The translations under genes were made by a program, and so were the position numbers. Positions 1-6,560 of a stretch of 15,491 bases of DNA are shown piece by piece (within the stretch, counting starts at the first letter, position 1; each line of letters starts with the position of its first letter). The stretch is taken from contig CALIQN010000127.1 of assembly GCA_938044045.1 (NCBI GenBank), positions 1 to 15,491 of the forward strand, given 5' to 3'. The stretch is from an uncultured Peptococcaceae bacterium. Its GTDB lineage: Bacteria; Bacillota; Peptococcia; Peptococcales; Peptococcaceae. Under the pieces are notes generated by a model. That model did no database searches. It saw nothing but the letters and a program-made list of their open reading frames with translations, and had not been told where the DNA came from.

Positions 1-1382
1 CAGAGGCCAAGAACCGCCAACCAATCAAAGGATTAAAGGCTAAAGCAACTGCGCCTAATCCTCCAGCACCTGGCGGTAATACTAATCCACTTTTCGGTGA
101 GATTGATGGAAAAAATATTTTAAGCAAAGAGCAGGTAGAAGCAATTAGTCAAAATTTACATTTTGAAGATGGCGAATACTTTGGAGATGCGGTTGGCTTT
201 GTTGAAAGTAAGCCTCTACCGGTAAAAATTACTGTAACTAATGGCAAAGTGGTTGCTGTTGATATTGTTAGAGAAGAAATTGGAAAAATTTGGCCAGGCT
301 CTTACTCAGGTGATACAGTAGATGATGGTGGTAGGTTTGAAGCCTCTTGTATTAGAGCTTTTAACCTTGTAGCAAGCAAGGGAAAAGATCCGGTTATTTT
401 GGCTTATCAGATGAAGGCCGCACGAGATTTAACACGTCAAGTATTAGCGGTAAGCTCAGATACTGGTAAGGAAATTTCCGAAGCTTTAATTGATGTAGTA
501 GGTAAAGATAAATTTGGTACCAATAATACTATTACTGTAAGCAGTCACTATGATACGCCATCAGATGCTGAAGATGATGTGATGCGTTGTATGAAGACAT
601 ATTTGACGACAGAATATGGTTATGAACAATATGCTTTTGATACCATTAGTGGTGCAACTTTTTCTGGGAGTGGTGGTGCCATTGCTATTGGTAATGCCTT
701 GAAGAAAGCGACTGCTGATAGTGATATTAAAGACTTTAGAGTGAAGACTTTTGCAACGGATAAGCGTTATATGGTGGGTGATGAAGCTGATTGGTCTGAT
801 GTCGTAGTAACTGTTACCAAAAAAGATGGTAGTACAGTTGATGTACCATATGCGCAATTTTCGGAGTATGGTTTATCTATTGTGATAAAAGCGGATAAGG
901 GTTACCATCAGTATCTTCCTTTTCCTCAAGGGGAACATTTTGAAAAAGTTGGAGCGATCTACCCACGTGTTTATCATCAAGCAAGTGAGACGTATAAGTT
1001 TTTGAAAGCTATGAATGTTACCGCAAAGAGAAAAATCATGAAGGGTGAAAAAATTCAAATTAAGGTCAAAGGGAGTGATAATTGGATTGATTTACTTGAC
1101 TATCAGACAGATGAATACGTTCAACGATTGAAAGTACCGACTGCTGAAGTTAGTAATATTGATGGTAAGGAAGTTGAGTTTAGAGAAGTGGCCAAGGATA
1201 TCCGTAGTGGTGAGGTAAAAGAATTTAGTCTTAAGCTGGCGTCTACACCTGATGCCTCAATTCTTGCTAAAGTTGATGGTAGCGAGCAGTACGAAGTGGT
1301 TATCCCTCAAAATGAACTTAAAGTCACACCACCATACAGTATCAATCCAAATAATCACCGTATTATCCTTAGTGCGGAATAG
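1..1382 (+). CDS. Secreted FMN-binding-domain protein with Ig-like C-terminal modules (5' end outside window)
   Basis: The reading frame is open from base 3 with no stop, so the gene begins upstream; 459 residues are visible. A Pro/Gly-rich linker (about residues 15-35) precedes one FMN-binding domain (about 53-232) that starts with DGEYFGDAVGF and ends with the flavin-attachment motif SGATFSG, whose Thr is residue 219. This domain is nearly twice as long as those in the downstream genes because of an insertion in its middle. The next stretch (about 242-292, KRYMVGDEADWSDVVVTV) resembles bacterial Ig-like group 3 domains, and the remaining C-terminus is beta-rich without a recognised family. 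Known for the family: ApbE-type enzymes link FMN to the Thr of this motif in exported domains. Inferred: a surface redox protein working with the flavoproteins downstream. The N-terminus, signal peptide and any further domains cannot be seen. The internal GTG at 249 is not the start. Confidence 0.85.
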   Translation, partial: EAKNRQPIKGLKAKATAPNPPAPGGNTNPLFGEIDGKNILSKEQVEAISQNLHFEDGEYFGDAVGFVESKPLPVKITVTNGKVVAVDIVREEIGKIWPGSYSGDTVDDGGRFEASCIRAFNLVASKGKDPVILAYQMKAARDLTRQVLAVSSDTGKEISEALIDVVGKDKFGTNNTITVSSHYDTPSDAEDDVMRCMKTYLTTEYGYEQYAFDTISGATFSGSGGAIAIGNALKKATADSDIKDFRVKTFATDKRYMVGDEADWSDVVVTVTKKDGSTVDVPYAQFSEYGLSIVIKADKGYHQYLPFPQGEHFEKVGAIYPRVYHQASETYKFLKAMNVTAKRKIMKGEKIQIKVKGSDNWIDLLDYQTDEYVQRLKVPTAEVSNIDGKEVEFREVAKDIRSGEVKEFSLKLASTPDASILAKVDGSEQYEVVIPQNELKVTPPYSINPNNHRIILSAE

Positions 1383-1399
1383 ATCATCTTTTAAAATGA

Positions 1400-1436
1400 G
1401 CATAAAAGCGATAGTTAGCACCTATCGCTTTTATGC
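1400..1436 (+). terminator. Perfect 15-bp intergenic hairpin, possible terminator or processing site
   Basis: Bases 1400-1414 and 1422-1436 are exact reverse complements around a 7-base loop. It lies 17 bases after the stop of the first gene and 37 bases before the membrane-protein start. The 3' side lacks a proper U tract (CGTTTGC follows), so it is a weak candidate for intrinsic termination. It could give partial termination, RNA stabilisation or a processing site that sets different levels for the two sides. No convincing promoter separates it from the next gene. Confidence 0.6.
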
Positions 1437-1473
1437 CGTTTGCAATGACATAAAGTAGGAGATAAAACAAGGC

Positions 1474-2184
1474 ATGATACATTTAATATGCTTTTTAATA
1501 TGTGGGATAGTAATATTTTTTGGTGCTGAAAAAATTAGAAAAAATGGACTGATAGCCTATTTTTTGGCACTTGCCTTTTGTTTAGAGCTATGCTATCGCA
1601 TGGGATTGAGACTGCATGGTTATGAGGTGCTTTATCCTAAGGGCTTACTTTTTTTGATGAATTTTCTGGAAAATGGAGCCTTACCTACGATTATCTTTAT
1701 TTGGGTAATGATGGCAGGTGCTTTGCCGAATACATGGAAATTAAGAAAAAAGATAATGATGTGCCGTGGTGAAATCTCCATTGTTGCTTCAACTTTGATT
1801 TTGCCTCATGTTGTTTATTATTTGATGGAATTTTTGGCAAATTCATCAAGACTATCTAAACTGACGGGTTTAGGGCTATGGGGCATATTAACAGGAGCAA
1901 TAGCAGGTCTAGTAGCAGGTGTTATTATGGTGCCACTTTTTATCACATCTTATCACATGATACGCAAACAGATGAATGGTAGGCGCTGGAAGGCACTTCA
2001 AGAATATGCCTACATTTTTTATGGTTTGGTTTATATCCATATTTTGGCAGAGTATTTTGCCAAGGCTGAAAACTTAAGGGATAGTAAAGCGATGCTATTT
2101 TATACTGTGATTTTTGTGCTCTATTTGTTGCTTCGATTTTTCAAAAATTGGCAGATGAAACGCAAAAAGCGTATTGTAGTATGA
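1474..2184 (+). CDS. Ferric-reductase-like multi-pass membrane protein (MsrQ/YedZ-like fold)
   Basis: A 236-residue protein with about six to seven hydrophobic segments (near 3-17, 25-41, 58-82, 100-122, 131-157, 178-195 and 207-223) and a basic C-terminus. Histidines H112, H161 and H189 lie in or next to helices and are candidate haem ligands. The segment RRWKALQEYAYIFYGLVYIHI (171-190 region) recalls the W-x-x-L...Y...H pattern of MsrQ/YedZ and other ferric-reductase-like transmembrane domains. Such proteins carry b-type haem and pass electrons across the membrane. A TAGGAGA ribosome-binding site lies at 1456-1462. The gene sits 10 bases before a membrane-anchored flavin-domain protein and upstream of a six-flavin-domain protein, so it probably hands electrons to exported flavins. 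No MsrP-type molybdoprotein partner is present, so a methionine sulfoxide reductase role is not supported. The family call is by motif and topology only. Confidence 0.65.
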   Translation: MIHLICFLICGIVIFFGAEKIRKNGLIAYFLALAFCLELCYRMGLRLHGYEVLYPKGLLFLMNFLENGALPTIIFIWVMMAGALPNTWKLRKKIMMCRGEISIVASTLILPHVVYYLMEFLANSSRLSKLTGLGLWGILTGAIAGLVAGVIMVPLFITSYHMIRKQMNGRRWKALQEYAYIFYGLVYIHILAEYFAKAENLRDSKAMLFYTVIFVLYLLLRFFKNWQMKRKKRIVV

Positions 2185-2194
2185 GGTGTAAGAG

Positions 2195-2605
2195 ATGCTA
2201 AAGAAAGTGGTTGCGATTGTGCTAATGGGTGTTATTCTCTTAGCGATACGGTTTGTCTCACCTATAGAAGCGATTAAGGTACCTGTGTTAGCAGGAGATT
2301 TTACACGCCAAGTTGATACTTTTGAAGGGCGAGGCGTTTATACAGATGGCTACTATGAAGGTAGTGCGCCTGCATATAATGGTGACTTAACGATAGGGGT
2401 TACCATTCAAAAAGGTTGGATAGTGGCGCTTAATATCTTAAAAACAGAAGATGATAAGGAATATCTTGATATGGTAGTGAAACCTATTTTAAAAGGTGTT
2501 TTGGATAAACAAAATACTCTGGAAGTTGACGCTGTTACTGGGGCAACTTTTAGCTCATATGGTATTTTAGATGCGATAGATGATGCTTTGGCAAAAGCAG
2601 AGTAG
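2195..2605 (+). CDS. Small membrane-anchored single-domain FMN-binding protein
   Basis: A 136-residue protein: an N-terminal hydrophobic helix (about 4-24) after MLKK, then one FMN-binding domain (about 48-134). The domain opens with DGYYEGSAPAYNG and ends with VTGATFSS, where T118 is the predicted flavin-linked residue. There is no lipobox cysteine and no clear AxA cleavage site, so the helix probably stays as a membrane anchor with the flavin domain outside. The protein has no cysteine, so c-type haem or Fe-S binding is excluded. The ribosome-binding site GAGGTG is at 2183-2188, starting at the second base of the preceding gene's stop codon, which suggests co-translation. Its domain is closest in pattern (EDDKEY segment before the attachment motif) to domains 2-4 of the next gene. 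Inferred role: a short relay between the membrane haem protein and the long multi-flavin protein. Confidence 0.8.
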   Translation: MLKKVVAIVLMGVILLAIRFVSPIEAIKVPVLAGDFTRQVDTFEGRGVYTDGYYEGSAPAYNGDLTIGVTIQKGWIVALNILKTEDDKEYLDMVVKPILKGVLDKQNTLEVDAVTGATFSSYGILDAIDDALAKAE

Positions 2606-2615
2606 GAGTGTGGCA

Positions 2616-5174
2616 ATGATAAAGAGCAAAAAAAAGACAGCCTTAGTGCTAGCCCTTGCTTTGGTTTTTTCTACGACATCAGGCTACGCTTATGGCACTT
2701 CAAGAGATGTTGGCAAGAACACGCATAAGATTGAACGCAAGAGACCTGATAAGCAAGAAGGTAGCGCAAAGGAAGTAAAAAAAGACTTGAAGTTGCCTAC
2801 TTCTTATCCTGATGGTGAGTTTTTTGGTAAGGCTGAGGGCTATTCTGGGGAAATTGAAGTACGTGTTGTTGTTAAGCAAGGTAAGATTGTTGAGCTTCAA
2901 GTGGTGCATCAGACAGAAACCCCTGGTTACTATGAAAATGGACTCAAGGTTGTGGATAGTATCTTAAAGAAAGGTACGCTCGAGGTTGATACCATTAGTG
3001 GGGCAACCATTACAAGTCAAGCTATCTTAGAAGCAACCGCCAAGGCTCTAGGTGCAAGTGTACCTCAAGCTAAAGTGAAATCCACTGGCACAAGTAAGGC
3101 AAAAAATTCAGTAAAACCTAAAAGAGAAGAGGTAGCGATTTCTACAGCCAATCTTAAAGATGGGCGTTATCAGGGTTCTGCTCAAGGTTATGCAGATACA
3201 CTCACTGTTGAGGTAGAAATACGTGATGGCAAAATTTTGAGTGCAAAATATATTTCAGGCAATGATGATGAGCCTTATCTTTCCAATGCTATGAGGGTTT
3301 TAACAAATATTGTAAATAGGCAAACCACCCAAGTGGATACAGTCAGTGGTGCAACTTATAGCTCTCTGGGCTTGATTAATGCTGCTAGTAAAGCACTTCA
3401 AAAAGCAAGTGGTGGAACTGCTAGCAATATAGGGAATGCAAGTAATGAAAGTGAAGCCTACAAACTTCAGATTAAAAAATTAAATGAGGAAATTAAGACC
3501 TTAAAAGCACGTGCTCAAGTTGCACCATCTAAAATCGATGATGGTGAGGGTGCACTTAAAGATGGTCGCTATGAAGGCTCTGCTATTGGCTATAATGGTG
3601 AAATTGTGAGCGAAGTGGTCATCAGTGGTGGAAAAATTACTGAGGTTCACATCAAGAAACATTCAGATGATAAAGACTATATAGATAAGATGCCACCACT
3701 TTTAGCAAATATCGTTAAAAATCAAGGCACTAAGGGTGTGGATACCATTTCTGGCGCAACCTTTTCTTCTAAGGGTATTTTAGGTGGGGTAAGTAATGCC
3801 CTTCGTCTTTCTCGAGGACAGGAGATGGTTTCTAGTGGTGGCGATGGTATTGAACAGATTAAACGCCTTAATGAGGAAATAGAGCGTCTCAAAAAACAAC
3901 TGAAATCAGCAGGTGAGAGTACCCCAGATGTGACAGGCAAGCTCAAAGATGGTCGTTATAGTGCTAAAGCCAGTGGTTATGGTGGTTTAGTAGAAGTTTT
4001 AATCACTGTGAGGGAAGGTAAAGTTAGTTCTGTTATCCTTGGAGAGAACAATGAAGATTCTCAATATATTTCAATAGCAAATTCAGTGATTGAAAAAATT
4101 GAAAAACTTGGCACAACCAAGGGCGTCGATATTGCTAGTGGCGCAACCTTTACTTCAAATGCCATTTTAAACGCAACTAAAACTGCTATGCTCAAGGCAA
4201 GTGGTCAGGAAATCAAAGATGATGATCAAGTTGAGTTGGTCTCTAAAGATAAGCTGGATAAGGCTGAAAATGAACTAGATATTTTAAAACAAAAACTCAA
4301 TGCGCTAAACCAAAGCAATGCTAAGACTGCTGAAGATAAAGCTGATGGGGAGTATACAGGCTTTGGACGGGGCTATGCCAACCGTTTGATTAAAGCGATT
4401 GTAACTGTAAACAATAAAAAAATTACTAACATCAAACTGGAACACACTGAGGACAGAGGTCAGTATTTTAGTGAAGATAGAGAACGTACCCTTATCAAAA
4501 ATTTGATTGAAAAAAATGGCACTAGTGGGGTAGATACCGTTAGTGGCGCAACAATGTCAAGTTCGGGCGTGATACAAGCAGTCAATGATGCCTTAAAAGG
4601 TGGAGGCGGTAATCCTGAATTGCTTGATAGCTTAAACAAAACAATTACCCAATTAAAAGCAAGTCTTGATGGAATCTTAAAAGATAGAAAAGATTTTTTG
4701 ACTGAAACTGCCAATTTAGAAGGGACGATTACCCTAGCTGATGGTGTCTATACAGGTTATGGTAGAGGTTGGAGCAAGATGAGAAGTGGTATGACAGAGA
4801 AACAGCTTTCAGAAGCAGGTAATCCACCACCTTACAATGTATTGACTTCTGTAGTGACCATTGAAGGAGGTCGTATCACTCATATTGAAACAACAGAACC
4901 AAGCTCTAGACAAAGTCGTATTTATCTTGAATCTGCAAAAGAGGTTCATGATAAGATTATTGAGGCGAATACTATTGCAGAGGTTGATACAATTAGTGAG
5001 GCAACCTTTAGTTCAAGGGGGATTTTGGAGGCAGTTAATATGGCAATGATGAAATCTCACGCTGTAGCACAGGCTGAGGCTGGCGGTATGCAAAGTGAAT
5101 TAGAGGCTTTGCGTGCAGAAAATGAGCGCCTAAGAGCAGAAAATGACAGTTTACGTCATGGAACGACACCTTAG
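2616..5174 (+). CDS. Secreted protein with six FMN-binding domains and coiled-coil spacers
   Basis: The ATG at 2616 was chosen because a TAGGAG ribosome-binding site (2603-2608) precedes it and it begins a classic Sec signal peptide (MIKSKKK, hydrophobic core, SGYAYG). The in-frame ATG at 2580 would add 12 residues inside the previous gene. The product is 852 residues. Six FMN-binding domains lie at about 64-144, 179-261, 313-396, 441-525, 574-660 and 705-811. Their attachment motifs have Thr at 131, 247, 382, 511, 646 and 797: SGATITS, SGATYSS, SGATFSS, SGATFTS, SGATMSS and the deviant SEATFSS. Predicted coiled coils separate domains 2-3 (278-300), 3-4 (410-432), 4-5 (538-566) and 5-6 (667-703), and one closes the protein (823-847). 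There is no cysteine, lipobox, LPxTG or visible wall-binding domain. Known: such domains carry covalent FMN added by ApbE. Inferred: a multi-flavin electron conduit or flavin store outside the membrane. Acceptor and localisation are unknown. Confidence 0.88.
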   Translation: MIKSKKKTALVLALALVFSTTSGYAYGTSRDVGKNTHKIERKRPDKQEGSAKEVKKDLKLPTSYPDGEFFGKAEGYSGEIEVRVVVKQGKIVELQVVHQTETPGYYENGLKVVDSILKKGTLEVDTISGATITSQAILEATAKALGASVPQAKVKSTGTSKAKNSVKPKREEVAISTANLKDGRYQGSAQGYADTLTVEVEIRDGKILSAKYISGNDDEPYLSNAMRVLTNIVNRQTTQVDTVSGATYSSLGLINAASKALQKASGGTASNIGNASNESEAYKLQIKKLNEEIKTLKARAQVAPSKIDDGEGALKDGRYEGSAIGYNGEIVSEVVISGGKITEVHIKKHSDDKDYIDKMPPLLANIVKNQGTKGVDTISGATFSSKGILGGVSNALRLSRGQEMVSSGGDGIEQIKRLNEEIERLKKQLKSAGESTPDVTGKLKDGRYSAKASGYGGLVEVLITVREGKVSSVILGENNEDSQYISIANSVIEKIEKLGTTKGVDIASGATFTSNAILNATKTAMLKASGQEIKDDDQVELVSKDKLDKAENELDILKQKLNALNQSNAKTAEDKADGEYTGFGRGYANRLIKAIVTVNNKKITNIKLEHTEDRGQYFSEDRERTLIKNLIEKNGTSGVDTVSGATMSSSGVIQAVNDALKGGGGNPELLDSLNKTITQLKASLDGILKDRKDFLTETANLEGTITLADGVYTGYGRGWSKMRSGMTEKQLSEAGNPPPYNVLTSVVTIEGGRITHIETTEPSSRQSRIYLESAKEVHDKIIEANTIAEVDTISEATFSSRGILEAVNMAMMKSHAVAQAEAGGMQSELEALRAENERLRAENDSLRHGTTP
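2805..5048 (+). repeat. Six tandem FMN-binding domain repeats within the 852-residue gene
   Basis: Repeat units run at about 2805-3047, 3150-3398, 3552-3803, 3936-4190, 4335-4595 and 4728-5048. Each starts with a DG-(R/E/V)-(Y/F) strand and ends with (S)GATxxS followed by a short helix. Units 2, 3 and 4 share the start LKDGRY, and their DNA is similar there (AAAGATGG at 3157, 3558 and 3943 regions), pointing to duplication within the gene. Unit 1 has an ETPGYYE segment like RnfG/NqrC; units 2-5 carry an acidic segment ending in Tyr instead. Unit 6 is longest and most divergent. Confidence 0.85.
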
Positions 5175-5190
5175 TGAAGATAAAATGATG

Positions 5191-5228
5191 AAAAACCTCT
5201 TGTCTTGGTTGTAAGACAAGAGGTTTTT
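5191..5228 (+). terminator. Intrinsic terminator after the flavoprotein cluster
   Basis: Bases 5191-5206 and 5213-5228 are exact reverse complements (16 bp) around a 6-base loop, with the right arm ending in five T. It starts 17 bases after the stop of the six-domain gene. The left arm begins with five A, so it could also act on the other strand, although no gene is there. Confidence 0.9.
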
Positions 5229-5237
5229 CGTTATAAT
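5209..5237 (+). promoter_or_regulatory. Promoter of the pheST T-box transcript
   Basis: A perfect -10 TATAAT at 5232-5237 is preceded, with 17-base spacing, by TTGTAA at 5209-5214 (four of six bases match TTGACA). The -35 sits in the loop and right arm of the preceding terminator. Predicted transcription start is near 5244, shortly before the first T-box stem. Assigned by consensus only. Confidence 0.75.
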
Positions 5238-5243
5238 CAAGGC

Positions 5244-5500
5244 AAGACTTTTATATATGAGTTGCGATGAAAGGGAGCCTTTGACCAAAAGATTGCTATA
5301 AAGGGAGTTGGTGGCGAGACTGAAAACACCATCTGGCAGTAGGTTAAGGGGGTTCGCCCTGGAGCAATTACCTTTGAAAATCAGTAGGAGGTAACGTAGC
5401 AGGCGTTAACGCATAAAGAGTACCTTTACCAAGGTGTAAAGGTAAAATTTGGGTGGTATCACGAGAGACTTCGTCCCATAGGGGAGGGGTCTTTTTATTT
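5244..5500 (+). ncRNA. T-box leader, tRNA-Phe specific, controlling pheST
   Basis: The base of stem I pairs GTTGC (5261-5265) with GCAAT (5364-5368), followed by a k-turn-like GATGA/GGA element and AGGG (5272-5275) with CCCT (5357-5360). The specifier TTC at 5353-5355 directly precedes that strand and is a Phe codon, matching the genes below. The conserved AGGGAGTTGGTGG...TGAAAACACC distal region is at about 5303-5330. Stem III pairs 5421-5429 with 5436-5444 (9 perfect bp). The T-box core GGGTGGTATCACG is at 5451-5463, with the UGGU bulge at 5454-5457 suited to pair with the ACCA end of uncharged tRNA-Phe. Known mechanism: uncharged tRNA stabilises the antiterminator and allows transcription of the synthetase genes. 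Confidence 0.95.
5466..5496 (+). terminator. T-box regulatory terminator
   Basis: Bases 5466-5477 pair with 5481-5492 (11 of 12 positions, counting G-U pairs) and are followed directly by a T-rich tract. Its left arm lies immediately after the T-box core, as expected for the alternative terminator that forms when tRNA-Phe is charged. Confidence 0.88.
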
Positions 5501-5513
5501 TGAGGAGGATAAG

Positions 5514-6551
5514 ATGAGTATCAAAGAATTATTAGATCAACTAGGGACCTTAAGGGGAGAGGTTAAGGAACATTTAGAAAAAACCTATAGTGAAAAAGAA
5601 CTCAATGAATTTAAGATCAATTTTATGGGTAAAAAGGGAAAATTGGCTCATATTATGAAAGAAATGGGTAAGCTCTCCAAGGAGGAGCGTCCAGTCTTTG
5701 GTGAAAATGCCAATAAGGTTAGAGAGTATATCATCGCTTCTATTGATGAAAAGATGAAACTCTACAAAGCGGAAGCCCTTCGTGAAAAACTGGAAAAAGA
5801 GACGATAGATGTTACTTTGCCAGGGCGTACACGTAAAAAAGGGGGCGTACACCCACTAACTTTGGTGGTAGATGAGGCAGTATCAATTTTTACCAGTCTT
5901 GGCTTTGAAGTGGCAGAAGGGCCTGAGATAGAAAGCGATTATTACAATTTCCAAGCGCTCAATCTTGCCAAAGACCATCCAGCACGTGACATGCAAGATA
6001 CGTTTTATATTGATGAAAACATTGTTTTGCGTTCCCAAACCTCTCCTGTCCAAATTCGTACTATGGAAAAAAAAGGTGGCGAAGTGCCAGTCAAAATTAT
6101 CTGTCCAGGACGTGTTTATCGCAAAGATGATGATGCAACACACTCTCCAATGTTTCATCAGATAGAGGGTTTGCTCATTGGTGAAGCTATTACCATGGCA
6201 GATTTAAAGGGTACCCTCTTATATTTTGTAAGAGAAATTTTTGAAAAAGATGTCGATTTGCGTCTCAGACCAAGTTATTTTCCTTTTACCGAGCCTTCGG
6301 TAGAAGTGGACATTTCTTGTGTGAGTTGTGGTGGTCAAGGTTGCCGTGTTTGCTCTCATACAGGTTGGCTTGAAATCCTTGGTGCCGGCATGGTACACCC
6401 TAATGTCTTGCGTGCTGGGGGCTATGACCCTAATAAGGTACAAGGCTTTGCCTTCGGTATGGGTGTAGAACGTATTGCTATGCTGAAGTATGGTATTAGT
6501 GATTTAAGATTGCTCTTTGCCAATGACATTCGTACATTGGAACAATTTTAG
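5514..6551 (+). CDS. pheS: Phenylalanine-tRNA ligase alpha subunit
   Basis: Catalytic subunit of the cytoplasmic (alpha-beta)2 enzyme that activates Phe with ATP and charges tRNA-Phe. The 345-residue length fits the bacterial family. An N-terminal helical arm (about 1-90) binds tRNA. The class II catalytic core follows, with motif 2 around GRVYRKDDDATHSPMFHQIE (199-218), the Phe pocket FPFTEPS (256-262) and motif 3 GMGVERIAML (315-324). Cysteines 269, 272, 277 and 280 form the CxxCxGxGCxxC pattern seen in many PheS proteins. The ATG at 5514 follows GAGGAGG at 5502-5508. It is first in an operon with pheT, under T-box control. No key motif is missing. Confidence 0.98.
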   Translation: MSIKELLDQLGTLRGEVKEHLEKTYSEKELNEFKINFMGKKGKLAHIMKEMGKLSKEERPVFGENANKVREYIIASIDEKMKLYKAEALREKLEKETIDVTLPGRTRKKGGVHPLTLVVDEAVSIFTSLGFEVAEGPEIESDYYNFQALNLAKDHPARDMQDTFYIDENIVLRSQTSPVQIRTMEKKGGEVPVKIICPGRVYRKDDDATHSPMFHQIEGLLIGEAITMADLKGTLLYFVREIFEKDVDLRLRPSYFPFTEPSVEVDISCVSCGGQGCRVCSHTGWLEILGAGMVHPNVLRAGGYDPNKVQGFAFGMGVERIAMLKYGISDLRLLFANDIRTLEQF

Positions 6552-6560
6552 GAGGTTTGT

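Noticed and set aside
249..251. GTG at 249 as the start of the first gene
   Set aside because: The frame is open back to base 3 and the FMN-binding domain begins upstream of 249, so the start would cut the domain.
1440..1468. Possible promoter TTGCAA-N17-TAAAAC before the membrane-protein gene
   Set aside because: The -10 is poor and the predicted start would fall at or beyond the start codon, leaving the ribosome-binding site untranscribed.
1474..2184. Calling the membrane protein MsrQ outright
   Set aside because: No MsrP molybdopterin partner is adjacent and the neighbours are flavoproteins; only the ferric-reductase-like fold is supported.
2805..5048. Repeats as a CRISPR or DNA-level tandem array
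   Set aside because: The units are 240-320 bases, diverged and in frame with one protein; the repetition is of protein domains.
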